A stretch of 64,000 bases of DNA from Lewinellaceae bacterium (GTDB lineage: Bacteria; Bacteroidota; Bacteroidia; Chitinophagales; Saprospiraceae). Location of the stretch: the NCBI GenBank assembly GCA_016719605.1, contig JADJYW010000008.1, positions 186,001-250,000 on the forward strand. Direction: 5' to 3'. The notes beneath the pieces were generated by a model. That model was given only the letters and a program-made list of their open reading frames with translations. It did not search any database and was not told the origin of the DNA. Both the position numbers and the translations under genes were made by a program. Each line of letters opens with the position of its first letter. The first letter of the stretch is position 1. Positions 27,601-35,960 of the stretch are shown piece after piece.

Positions 27601-29054
27601 CAACGGCCTGGATGCACCCCTGCGCGACTACTTCCACCAGCCGCCGATTTACAACGGCAACGCGGCCCGACTCGAAACCTGCCGCCTGTACTACCGCCGG
27701 TTGTTTGAAATGATGGATGGATTTTACCTCGAAGACTACGCCAAAGGCTCAAAAATGCCCGGATGGTGTATGCCCGACAGTGATGAACATACGGTACCGC
27801 CCGACTTTTCCCGCTTGCGCATCACCCCCGGAAAAGGCTATATCCACCCCCTTAGCCACCAGGCCATACCATTCTACTACCCCCTGAACGACAACACCGA
27901 ATCGCTCCAGTATTTCTGGAACTACCACCGTGCCAAAACCCGAAGCACCGACCGCATCCTCTCGTACCACGCCACCGACACACCGCCCGACTTCCCCAGT
28001 TACTCCAACCGGCGCGAGGTCATACGGCCTTTGTACTACTCCCTTGATCCGCACGATTTTTACCGGATCGAAGGGCATATCGGCAAATCGAACGTGCGGC
28101 TGTACGGCCCCACCAGCGATCAGGACATTCCTGCCGAATTTCCGGTGGTGGAAGCGCTGGAGTTTTTGGTGCGCAAGTACAACCTCGACTTTAAAATCCT
28201 GCCGGTTTCGATCGGCGATTTGCAAAAACAAAAAAGCGGCCAGCCGCCGTACCGGATCGGCGCCGGAACAGACCTGCGGTATGTTGGCCAATCGTTTGTC
28301 CTGGATTTGCTCGGCGCCGAACACCTCGCCGGGGTGCCCAAAGGCGGCACTTTTATCGTGGTCATGGCGGATATGGTCGTAGACGGGCAGACACAAAAAG
28401 TGGCTGTTGCCGACTTCGCCCTGCCGTACCGGTGCTGCTGCTGCGCCGAACCAACCACGCCATGTGCCCTCGACCTCGCCGTTTCGGTGTCCAAAGCATG
28501 CGATGGCGGCAAGCGCCATGTATCCGTGGCAGTAACGCCCAGCAACCCCTTCGAGCGTACGAATTCATCTTGCTACTGGATGGTGTACCATCGGAAAAAG
28601 GCCGGCAAAACTATAAAATGGCGAGACAGGAACCTCGTTCCTGCTTGGCGCCGATAACGAAACACACACCATTCGGGTAGAAGACAGCGCCAACCCGACG
28701 TGTTCCGCAGAACAAACCGTGACTCTGCCCGGCTGCGACTGCACAATGGAAGTAGCAGCAAAGGCAGATACACAATGCGACAAGGGTACCGTGCGTGTGG
28801 ATATTGAGGTGACCGTTCAAAATCCTGCCGGATCGGGTTTCAATATCATTCTGGACAACAAACCAGTTCCCGGAGGGCCGTACCCGTATTCGACGACAGG
28901 TAACAAAACGGTCAAATCCATTCAGGTACCGGGCGACGGCCAACCGCATGCGATTCAGGTAGCAGATGCCGGAAATGCGGATTGCAACGCAAGGACTACG
29001 GTCGTCACCTCTAATTGCGATGAAATAATTGTTGTAGACAAAAAACTCCGCTAA
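24638..29054 (+). pseudogene. eCIS fibre-like protein (Pvc13 position) with 20-residue coiled-coil repeats; two apparent frameshifts near the 3' end
   Basis: An uninterrupted frame runs 24638-28657 (1339 residues). Restoring one base in the C run near 28546-28549 and one in the A run near 28616-28618 extends it to 29054 (about 1472 residues). The restored segment (FILLLDGVPSEKGRQNYK, GETGTSFLLGADNETHTIRV) matches the following domain in layout, so the frameshifts look like recent deletions or sequence errors. The N-terminal ~370 residues are helical. Then come about twelve 20-residue repeats, LKADKTELxxLETAVDAKLD, encoded by exact 60-base units (about 25771-26450), a likely trimeric coiled-coil stalk. 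A globular part (about 630-1270), a CCCC motif and Cys-framed beta domains follow. It sits where the tail fibre gene normally lies. Called pseudogene only because the frame is broken; it may be intact in the organism. Confidence 0.72.
25771..26450 (+). repeat. Tandem 60-bp coding repeat array in the fibre-like gene
   Basis: About twelve head-to-tail 60-base units, many differing at only a few positions, each starting with an AAAGCGGACAAGACGGAACT-type block. Each encodes one 20-residue heptad-like repeat. Near-identity means that recombination or slippage can change the copy number in frame. Confidence 0.92.
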
Positions 29055-29059
29055 CCAGC

Positions 29060-29127
29060 AACCCTCCAACCTTCCAACCTTCTAACCTTCTAACCTTCTA
29101 ACCTTCCAACCTTCTAACCTCCAACCC
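29060..29127 (+). repeat. AACCTTCY octamer microsatellite before the tape-measure gene
   Basis: Tandem octamers AACCTTCC/AACCTTCT fill the gap between the fibre-like gene and the tape-measure gene. The same unit recurs at 38772-38808. Confidence 0.85.
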
Positions 29128-29136
29128 TTTTCGCCC

Positions 29137-30543
29137 ATGCACCGTATTCGCCGACAAGTACTCGATCTGGAACTGCCCCGCGAGGCAGGCGCCGTGGAAT
29201 TACAGCGGCAGGTGGGGCGCGTGTTTCAGGAAAAAGTGTTGCCGCGGCTGGATGAACTGTTCAGCAGGATTGCTCCGGAAGGCCATTTTGTGCGCATTGA
29301 CCGGTTAGAGATAGACCTCGGTATATTGGGAGAAACCAACTGGGAGCAGCATTTTGTAGAGCGTTGTGTGGAGCAAGTAGCGCGGCAGGTGGCGGAAGTG
29401 TCGTTTGAGGCAGGCCCTTCGGACAAGGCGCAGACACTGCGCCCGGAGGAACGTACCTGGGAAATTTTTCGGCATTTTCTGGAGACGGGCGTGTTGCCGT
29501 GGTTTGCCCGGGGTACCACATTGGCGGAAATAGAGGCCCTGTTGGCAACGTGGGTGGCCGAACACCCGGCAGGCGTGCAGCAGGTGTTGTTGCCTGTTTT
29601 GAAAAAAAACGAGTCGGCGTTGCGGCGGTTGGTGTGGCAGTTTGCTCCGAAATTTTCCGAAACCCTCCTGGAAATCGCGCTCGGCCTTGCGCCGGGGTGG
29701 ATCGGGCAGGCTGTTCAAATCCGGCAGAGCCAAACCGGGCAGGTGCTGGATGCCGCCGGTAAAACGGCGCTGTTTCGGGTGCTGCTGCACGGTGCGTCGT
29801 CCGGCACCCTGCCGCCATTGCCCCGGGCCGGGGTGCTGGCCGCGTTGTATGCCGACGCACCGGCCGGCCAACCGGCCCCGAAACGATGGTTTGCGCAGCC
29901 AGACACCGGCTCAACGGAAGTCGGCCCTGTCCGGAAAACAGATGCAGAGGCCCACTCCGACGGTGCGGTTCGCCCGCTCGCGCCAATACCCGATGGATCG
30001 GAAAAAGCGCCACTCCCGCGAAAAACGGCTATCCCGCCGGAAGGTATACTGGTGGATCATGCCGGGCTGGTACTGCTTGGCGTGTACCTGCCTGCGTTTT
30101 TGGGCGAATTGAAATGCACAACGGGAAACGTTTTTGCCGACCCGGATGCCCGATACCGCGCCTTGCACCTGTTGCACTATTTGGCCACCGGCACCGAAAA
30201 CCCGGAGGAGCCTGCACTGGCATTCCCCAAAATACTTTGTGGCATGGCCATAGAAGACCCGGTGCCCCTCGAATTACCCCTGACTGAAGCGGGAAAAGGC
30301 GAGTGCCAGAACCTCCTGGAGGCTGTGGTGCGCAATTGGGATGTCTTGAAAAATACCAGTGCGGACGGGCTTCGGGCGGGTTTCTTGCAACGGACGGGGC
30401 AGGTGTTGTGGCAGCCCGACCGCCACACCTGGCTGCTGCGCGTGGAGCGACAGGGGCAGGACATACTGCTGGACCGCCTGCCTTGGACGTATTCCGTCGT
30501 CAAATTACCCTGGATGGAGGCGCTTGTTCAGGTAGAATGGTAA
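29137..30543 (+). CDS. Contractile injection system tape measure protein (Pvc14-like)
   Basis: 468 residues. The N terminus (MHRIRRQVLDLELP, then FVRIDRLEIDLGIL and ETNWEQHFVERCVEQV) is the diagnostic block of the CIS tape-measure family, where a conserved I-x-x-L-E-I-D-L-G motif follows a helical start. The rest is helical, with a Pro/Ala-rich stretch around 245-305. A tape measure sets tube length; this one is short, which would predict a short particle if that relationship holds. Placement after the fibre gene is the usual eCIS order. Confidence 0.85.
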   Translation: MHRIRRQVLDLELPREAGAVELQRQVGRVFQEKVLPRLDELFSRIAPEGHFVRIDRLEIDLGILGETNWEQHFVERCVEQVARQVAEVSFEAGPSDKAQTLRPEERTWEIFRHFLETGVLPWFARGTTLAEIEALLATWVAEHPAGVQQVLLPVLKKNESALRRLVWQFAPKFSETLLEIALGLAPGWIGQAVQIRQSQTGQVLDAAGKTALFRVLLHGASSGTLPPLPRAGVLAALYADAPAGQPAPKRWFAQPDTGSTEVGPVRKTDAEAHSDGAVRPLAPIPDGSEKAPLPRKTAIPPEGILVDHAGLVLLGVYLPAFLGELKCTTGNVFADPDARYRALHLLHYLATGTENPEEPALAFPKILCGMAIEDPVPLELPLTEAGKGECQNLLEAVVRNWDVLKNTSADGLRAGFLQRTGQVLWQPDRHTWLLRVERQGQDILLDRLPWTYSVVKLPWMEALVQVEW

Positions 30544-30593
30544 GCGCAGCAAACAAAAAAAACAGCACATTTAACCTGTAAATTCGATACACC

Positions 30594-31067
30594 ATGACCG
30601 CACATTTTTCAATCGGCGTTCGACCCAGTCTCCCCCGGTGGTGGTGGCTGGGTCTGTTTTTGCTTGCCGGCCTGCCCGCCTGCAAGACACTGAGTTCGGC
30701 CTACGATTCCGACACCTTTCAGCGCACAACCGCTCTGAAAGAAAAAGCCCTGACACTCCTCGACAAAGCCACAGAACCATACGCCGGGCATACTGCCGGG
30801 GCCAAAGCCCTGTTGGACGAGGCGACCGCCCTCTACGAGCGGCAGAAAGGCCGAAAGCAAAACGAGGCATCCGTCCAGCAATGGAAATTGTTGCTGGAAG
30901 ACAACGCATTGCCCGGTACAGACGCCATCCTGCCCGGTTTTTTCAAGGAATGGGAGGCCGCCAAGGCCAAGCCGCTTTCGGCTTTTTACATCGGCGAAAA
31001 GAAAAAGAAAGTCGCCGCCGCCTTCGACGAAATCCTGAAACTGGAAGGCGCCAAACCCAAATCGTAA
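30594..31067 (+). CDS. Predicted lipoprotein of unknown function in the eCIS cluster
   Basis: 157 residues. A positively charged, tryptophan-rich N terminus is followed by a hydrophobic core and the lipobox LAGLPAC, giving a mature lipoprotein starting at Cys-30. The rest is charged and helical (LDKATEPYAGHTAGAKALLDEA, KWLLLEDN-like region, KKKKVAAAFDEILKLEG). No domain is recognised. Its position between the tape-measure and ATPase genes suggests an envelope helper or an anchoring or release factor, but that is inference only. Confidence 0.65.
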   Translation: MTAHFSIGVRPSLPRWWWLGLFLLAGLPACKTLSSAYDSDTFQRTTALKEKALTLLDKATEPYAGHTAGAKALLDEATALYERQKGRKQNEASVQQWKLLLEDNALPGTDAILPGFFKEWEAAKAKPLSAFYIGEKKKKVAAAFDEILKLEGAKPKS

Positions 31068-31105
31068 ATCCAAAATCCAAATTCGTAAATCGTGAATCCA
31101 AAATC
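31064..31105 (+). repeat. AAATCC/AAATCG-type A-rich microsatellite leader
   Basis: Short imperfect direct repeats (AAATCCAAAATCC, TCGTAAATC, GTGAATCC) occupy the whole gap before the next start codon. Confidence 0.6.
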
Positions 31106-31113
31106 GGACAACC

Positions 31114-31467
31114 ATGCTCAAACAAGAAATTGACGATCTCACCGACAGCATCCTGAAAAGCCTGACGCGCTCTGCCAAGGTGCGTTTCAAGGAACGTTAT
31201 GCGGCGGCCCGCGCCGAGTTGGAGCAATTCAACCGGCAGGTCAAGTCCGACCTTGCCAACTACACCCTCGCCCTCGACAATGGCGACCTGACTCCTGGGC
31301 AGTTCAAGCAGCTCGTGGGCGACAACCTGCGGCTTGCCGAGATGAAAGGCCTGACCCAGGCCGGCATCAGCGTAGCCGAGATGGACGCCTACAAATCTGC
31401 GGCGCTGCGCAAGATCGTGAGCACGACGCTGAAAGTGGTGGTACCGGAAGGAAGCGTAAATACATAA
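31114..31467 (+). CDS. Small helical protein of unknown function
   Basis: 117 residues, no signal or membrane segment. Almost entirely helical and charged (LKQEIDDLTDSILKSLTRSA, VRFKERYAAARAELEQFNRQ). The start is 47 bases after the lipoprotein stop and the stop is 13 bases before the next gene, so it belongs to the same transcript. No family is recognised. It could be an assembly chaperone or cargo-loading helper. Confidence 0.65.
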   Translation: MLKQEIDDLTDSILKSLTRSAKVRFKERYAAARAELEQFNRQVKSDLANYTLALDNGDLTPGQFKQLVGDNLRLAEMKGLTQAGISVAEMDAYKSAALRKIVSTTLKVVVPEGSVNT

Positions 31468-31480
31468 ATATCTGCACATT

Positions 31481-32461
31481 ATGCCCGACCACGAACGCCC
31501 AGCAGGCACAACATCGTCCACAACAACCGCTGCCGCACCGCCGCAAGCAACCGGGACCCCATTTTTTGGGCCGAGACGGCCGAATCTCACCCTTGATCCG
31601 GCACAGGTACAAGCCATTTTTCAACGATCAGAAGCCCCCGTTCGGCGCTGGCTCGATAATAATTCCAGTCGCGTCACTCAGTACAACGAAGGTGATCTGA
31701 TTCTACTGATTCGCCGCAGCGTATCCGAGGCTGCCGAAATGGGTGAGGGCAATATTCGTGGAATTATTCGCTCTTGGGCATCCGAGCACGGTGTGCGTGT
31801 GCCGCCCATGTCGTTGGTGCCGCTGGCGCCAACCGCTGTGCCGCCGCCCTCCTCCAGTCCCAGCGGGATACAGATGCCCCGACTTGATTTTAGTCTCGGA
31901 AGTTTTCAAGCAAATATCCAGTTGCCCACAGAGGCTGTGGCACGCCTTCCGTTGTCGCTTGGCGGTCGGCACCGCTTGTCGTTTCGCCTGTCGGCAGAAG
32001 TTCCCGGCGATTTTAGTTTTTCGGCCGCTTACGACGGCATTCCACATGTCCGCATAGGGTTGCGAGCGGGAGCGTCGGTTAGCGGTTCCGCTTCGTTGCG
32101 TCTTTTTGTGGAATCGGCGGACCGGGTTTGCCAGGCACGAAATGCCATGCAGTTGCGTGAATCGCTCCAAACAGCTGGAGTAGCGCTCAAAAATGCTATC
32201 GAGGCCGTACAGAGTAGCCCAACACCAAGGGCCGACGAAAGCGATATAGATTTTGCCATGCGTTGGGCGCAGGTGGGTATCAAAATCGCCGGCTTGCATG
32301 ATGCTGTCGAAAGCGCCCGCCGCAACCAGTGCACCGACCAGCCAAGGTGGTCCGTCGAAATGGGGTATAACCCGGAGGGTTTTCCCAATCCGCGTATCGG
32401 AGATGCCCCACGACCCGAACTGGATGATATGATCGGAATAACCGGTACATGGCGTTTTTAG
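31481..32461 (+). CDS. Unknown eCIS-linked protein with disordered N terminus and beta-rich C terminus (candidate cargo)
   Basis: 326 residues. The first ~35 residues are Thr/Ala/Pro-rich and look disordered, then comes a helical segment (AQVQAIFQRSEAPVRRWLDN). Residues about 140-205 are beta-rich (RHRLSFRLSAEVPGDFSFSA) and the protein ends GITGTWRF, similar to a barrel-type final strand. No catalytic motif is seen and there is no signal peptide, so it is probably cytoplasmic before loading. Disordered N termini direct cargo loading in several eCIS, which makes this a cargo candidate by position and composition only. Confidence 0.55.
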   Translation: MPDHERPAGTTSSTTTAAAPPQATGTPFFGPRRPNLTLDPAQVQAIFQRSEAPVRRWLDNNSSRVTQYNEGDLILLIRRSVSEAAEMGEGNIRGIIRSWASEHGVRVPPMSLVPLAPTAVPPPSSSPSGIQMPRLDFSLGSFQANIQLPTEAVARLPLSLGGRHRLSFRLSAEVPGDFSFSAAYDGIPHVRIGLRAGASVSGSASLRLFVESADRVCQARNAMQLRESLQTAGVALKNAIEAVQSSPTPRADESDIDFAMRWAQVGIKIAGLHDAVESARRNQCTDQPRWSVEMGYNPEGFPNPRIGDAPRPELDDMIGITGTWRF

Positions 32462-32520
32462 GGAAGCCGGCAGCGTTGTTTTTAAACCATTTTACTTTAT
32501 CTATTTTAAAATGCATAACA

Positions 32521-32652
32521 ATGAAACATCTGAATGTTCAGCGCGAATGTGCCGAGTGCGAGCAAGAGGAGCCGGCGCAGCGGAAGGAATCCGGTGGTGC
32601 TGCCGGCGGTTTTTCGGCCCCGCCCATCGTCGGCCAGGTGCTCGCCTCCTAA
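32521..32652 (+). pseudogene. Truncated N terminus of a DUF4157 (eCIS core) protein
   Basis: A 43-codon ORF starting MKHLNVQRECAECEQEEPAQ and ending PPIVGQVLAS followed by a stop. The Cys-x-x-Cys-E-x-E-E block plus an APPIVxxVLxSPGQPLD lead-in is the usual opening of DUF4157 proteins just before the core domain. Here the text stops right where SPGQPLD should begin, and very AT-rich DNA starts immediately. I read this as the remnant of an older DUF4157 gene whose body was replaced. Alternatively it is a genuine tiny protein, but the match to the family's opening is striking. Confidence 0.6.
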
Positions 32653-32808
32653 TACTGCCTTAGTGAATATATCGATACTAATAAGGTAAAATATGGTTTG
32701 GATTCGCAACACAATCTTAAATTTTTGCCTTTTTTATATGTGTCTCTGATGGCCGCTCACCAATTTCAAATCGATACGAACCATAGTAGCCAATAAAATT
32801 TAAAAATC

Positions 32809-33973
32809 ATGGCAAAAGATTTTTTTAGTCCAGCAAAAACTGTAAGCCGTACTAATGAAAACTCTGAACCTTTTTTCTTAAAAGGGAAAAAAGAAGAGTC
32901 CTTCTTTAAGGCAGCGGCAGATAGTGAAAATGCTTTTTTCAAACCTTCTGGGTTGACTCCACCACAATTCAACGTGACCGCCAATCCAGTTCAAAAAAAG
33001 CAACAGAAAGAAGGCAATCTTCCAGATGAGATACAAATGAAAATGGAAAACTCATTTGGTACAGACTTTTCTAATGTCAATATTCAAAAAGACTCGAAAA
33101 ACGCGACAGAGATAGGTGCTTTAGCCTATACACAAGGTAATAATATCCATTTTGCACCAGGACAATTTAAACCAAATACTCAAGAGGGACAGGAGCTTAT
33201 TGGGCATGAACTTGCACATGTCGTACAACAGAATCAGGGAAGGGTAGTGCCAACGACACAAGCTAAAGGGATGCCTTTGAATGATGATATAAGTTTGGAA
33301 AATGAAGCAGACGAAATGGGTAAAAAAGCGGCGCAGAACAAATTGGGACAAGCAAAATTTGATAAAAATGTATCGGAATTGAACAAAAAAAATAATTATG
33401 CTCCTCTGCAAATAAAAGACGAAATAATTCAAAAAGATGGTGGAGCAACGACAGCAGTAGCAGCTTTGGCTTATCAAATTACAAGCGAAGTATTGAGTAG
33501 TGCAGGCGGTGGTAGTGACATAGATTTAACTGTGGATGAAATGACAGGAATATTTTATAGTCGTAATGCTACTGCAAGGAGTGGTGGAGCAGGAACAAAT
33601 ATTACAACACAAAAAATCCCATGTTTTTTCTTATTTATTGGAATCTGTTTTATTTAGAGAAAATTTAATTGACTTGACGATAAGAATGGATTACGAAGTA
33701 GATAGGTTTGGCGTAGGTAATATCTCTTTTGCCATAGAGGAAATTGATGATGCTGCAGGTTGGGGTGGACGATTCACTTTCAATTTAACACCTATGGAAT
33801 CCTCAGGTTTTGGTGCTGTACGATTAACAGTAAGTTTCGACACAAGTGGTTTGGGGACTAGTGCTTCGGGTAGTTTCATGTATGAAATATATCCTTTTGG
33901 TGTATATATGCTAAGAGAAGTTGGTGACACAGGTGATTATTTAGGCATGCAAGACAGTCATTCAAATGCTTAA
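32809..33973 (+). pseudogene. DUF4157 (eCIS core domain) protein, candidate cargo, split by a frameshift
   Basis: The first frame, 32809-33657, encodes 282 residues. A Phe/Ser-rich N terminus is followed by the DUF4157 core with MENSFGTDFSNVNIQKDS, IHFAPGQFKPNTQEGQELIGHELAHVVQQ and the HExxH zinc motif (HELAH). After six A residues near 33611-33616 the sense continues in the next frame (SHVFSYLLESVLFRENLIDL...), giving about 387 residues if one A is removed. The C-terminal part is beta-rich and unrecognised, and would be the toxin or payload. DUF4157 is a marker of eCIS cargo or cargo processing. Base composition is far more AT-rich than the neighbours, a sign of transfer. It may be intact if the A run is an error or is slipped during expression. 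Confidence 0.75.
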
Positions 33974-33977
33974 AAAT

Positions 33978-34478
33978 ATGAAGAAAAATCTTTTCCTTAA
34001 CCTTAATTTATGTGTATGCACATGGTTGCTGTTTAGTATATTGTCGTGTGATTCTAATAATTCAAAAAATGATAGTAAAATGAAGCAAAATCAAGAAAAT
34101 ATCATATTCCAATATCAATTTGTGTCGAAGTCTCAAAGTAATGAAAAAATAGTGTTTTTTCTTGATAGCAAAGCTACTCTTTTTGCATCCACTAAGAGTA
34201 ATTTGCCTGTCATGAAACTTCAAGAATTAAATTCTGATTTTTTAAATGATATAAAAAATTATATCAACAACATTTTGGAAAGTGATTGGGAAAGAGAATA
34301 TAAAGGTAAACTTAAAAATGAGGGTGGGATTGAGTTTACTGAATTTTTTACTTTTAATAATGGAACAAAAGAAATAACCATTGTCGTAGAAAATGGTAAC
34401 AGGCCTCGCATTTTAGAAGACTACCTATCTTTTTTAAGACATTTTTACCCGGATTTATCAAGTCTGTTGTTTCATTAA
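33978..34478 (+). CDS. AT-rich predicted lipoprotein downstream of the DUF4157 gene (possible immunity or partner)
   Basis: 166 residues beginning MKKNLFLNLNLCVCTWLLF and the lipobox FSILSC, so a lipoprotein with a mature start at Cys. An ATG 12 bases upstream overlaps the end of the DUF4157 reading and could be used instead. The remainder is a charged mixed alpha/beta protein without a known motif. Overlap with the DUF4157 gene and identical AT-rich composition show that the two moved as one cassette. A surface- or periplasm-anchored partner directly behind a toxin candidate is the layout expected for immunity; no direct evidence exists. Confidence 0.7.
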   Translation: MKKNLFLNLNLCVCTWLLFSILSCDSNNSKNDSKMKQNQENIIFQYQFVSKSQSNEKIVFFLDSKATLFASTKSNLPVMKLQELNSDFLNDIKNYINNILESDWEREYKGKLKNEGGIEFTEFFTFNNGTKEITIVVENGNRPRILEDYLSFLRHFYPDLSSLLFH

Positions 34479-34596
34479 ATGATATTCTGCTTTTTATTCA
34501 CAAATATTGAAATCCTTGAGAAACCGCTTAGATTAATGAGCATGATCAGTAATTGTCCGCTCTAACCTACATTCCAAGTAAATTATCCATAACACC

Positions 34597-35928
34597 ATGT
34601 CCCCCAACCTCCACACCACACTCGCTTTCCTCGCCGACCTCACCCGGTTCCGGCTGGCCACGCATTTGGGCCAAACCGCCAAACCACCCCAGGTGCCGCC
34701 CATGCAGGATGACGATGCCCCGCTCACACGTTTTATCCAGCAGCGCCGGCCCACGGTGGACGAGTTCGTGACGCTCGCCGTGGCCCTGGTCCCGCACATC
34801 ATCCCGGCGTTTTTCGATGAACTGGTGGCTGAACTCCTGCCCCAGGGCGGCGACTTCCCGGCCATCGGCGGCGTGAAAGGCACCAACCAGCGCAATACCC
34901 TGCCCACCGGCGAAACCGTCCTGTTTCTGCTCGCCGGCAACGACCTTGCCCGACGCCTCGAAGTCCAAAAACTATTCGGCTCCCAGCACTTCTTCGCCAA
35001 AGAGAAAATCCTCTACCTCGAAGACCTCAAACCCGGCGAACCCGCCGCCGCCGGCCGGATCATCCTTGACACCGAGTACGTCGAACTGTTTACCCTCGGG
35101 TACGTCACCCCCCCGCGCACCGGAACGGGATTCCCCGCCCAGCGCATCAATACGGAACTGGAATGGGAAGACCTGATCCTCAACCCGCAGACCATGAGCC
35201 AACTCCGCGAGGTGCAAACCTGGATTCAGCACAACGACACGCTCCTCTACGACTGGAAAATGTACCGCAAGGTCAAACCCGGCTTTCGGGCGCTGTTCTA
35301 CGGCCCGCCCGGCACCGGCAAAACCATGGCCGCCGGCCTGCTCGGCAAATACACCGGCCACGACGTGTATCGTATTGACCTGTCCATGATGGTGTCCAAA
35401 TACATCGGCGAAACGGAAAAAAACTTGGCCACCCTGTTCGACAAGGCCGAAAACAAAAAATGGATTCTCTTCTTCGATGAGGCCGACGCGCTCTTCGGCA
35501 AGCGCACCAGCGTGCGCGATGCCCATGACCGATTCGCCAATCAGGAAGTATCGTACCTGCTCCAGCGCGTGGAGGAATTCCCGGGACTGAGCATCCTGGC
35601 CTCCAATTTCAAAAGCAACCTCGACGATGCCTTTTCCCGACGGTTCCAGAGTATCGTCTATTTCCCCATTCCCCGATCCGCCGAACGACTCGCCCTGTGG
35701 AAAAATACCCTGCCCGCAGCCGTACAACTTGACCCCGCCGTCAGCCTGCCCAAAATTGCCGACAAGTACGAACTCACCGGCTCCAATATCGTCAACATCG
35801 TCCACTACTGTTGCTTGCAGGCACTGGCCGACGACACGAATCTCATTACCGCCGAAAACCTGAATACCGGAATCGCTCGCGAGTTTTCTAAAGAAAATAA
35901 AGTCTTTTCAACGGAAAAAACCGCGTAA
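34597..35928 (+). CDS. AAA+ ATPase of the eCIS (Pvc15-like)
   Basis: 443 residues with a helical N-terminal ~210 residues and a C-terminal AAA+ module: Walker A GPPGTGKT at about 235-242, Walker B LFFDEADALFGKR at about 290-300, sensor and arginine-finger region SILASNFKSNLDDAFSRRFQ. Every eCIS cluster carries such a cytoplasmic ATPase, which is needed for assembly or cargo loading but is not part of the particle. GC returns to the high value of the structural genes, which confirms that the AT-rich cassette is an insertion between the cluster and its ATPase. Confidence 0.93.
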   Translation: MSPNLHTTLAFLADLTRFRLATHLGQTAKPPQVPPMQDDDAPLTRFIQQRRPTVDEFVTLAVALVPHIIPAFFDELVAELLPQGGDFPAIGGVKGTNQRNTLPTGETVLFLLAGNDLARRLEVQKLFGSQHFFAKEKILYLEDLKPGEPAAAGRIILDTEYVELFTLGYVTPPRTGTGFPAQRINTELEWEDLILNPQTMSQLREVQTWIQHNDTLLYDWKMYRKVKPGFRALFYGPPGTGKTMAAGLLGKYTGHDVYRIDLSMMVSKYIGETEKNLATLFDKAENKKWILFFDEADALFGKRTSVRDAHDRFANQEVSYLLQRVEEFPGLSILASNFKSNLDDAFSRRFQSIVYFPIPRSAERLALWKNTLPAAVQLDPAVSLPKIADKYELTGSNIVNIVHYCCLQALADDTNLITAENLNTGIAREFSKENKVFSTEKTA

Positions 35929-35960
35929 ACCACCACTCGTCACTACCAAGCAACATCGCT

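Noticed and set aside
29060..29127. CRISPR or terminator array
   Set aside because: It is a short pyrimidine-rich microsatellite without spacers or stem structure.
8054..35928. Type VI secretion system
   Set aside because: The sheath is a single protein of the phage/PVC type, there are DUF4255 and DUF4157 proteins, and no TssJ/L/M membrane complex or ClpV is seen.
8054..35928. Prophage
   Set aside because: Only tail-like genes occur; no capsid, portal, terminase, integrase or lysis genes are present.
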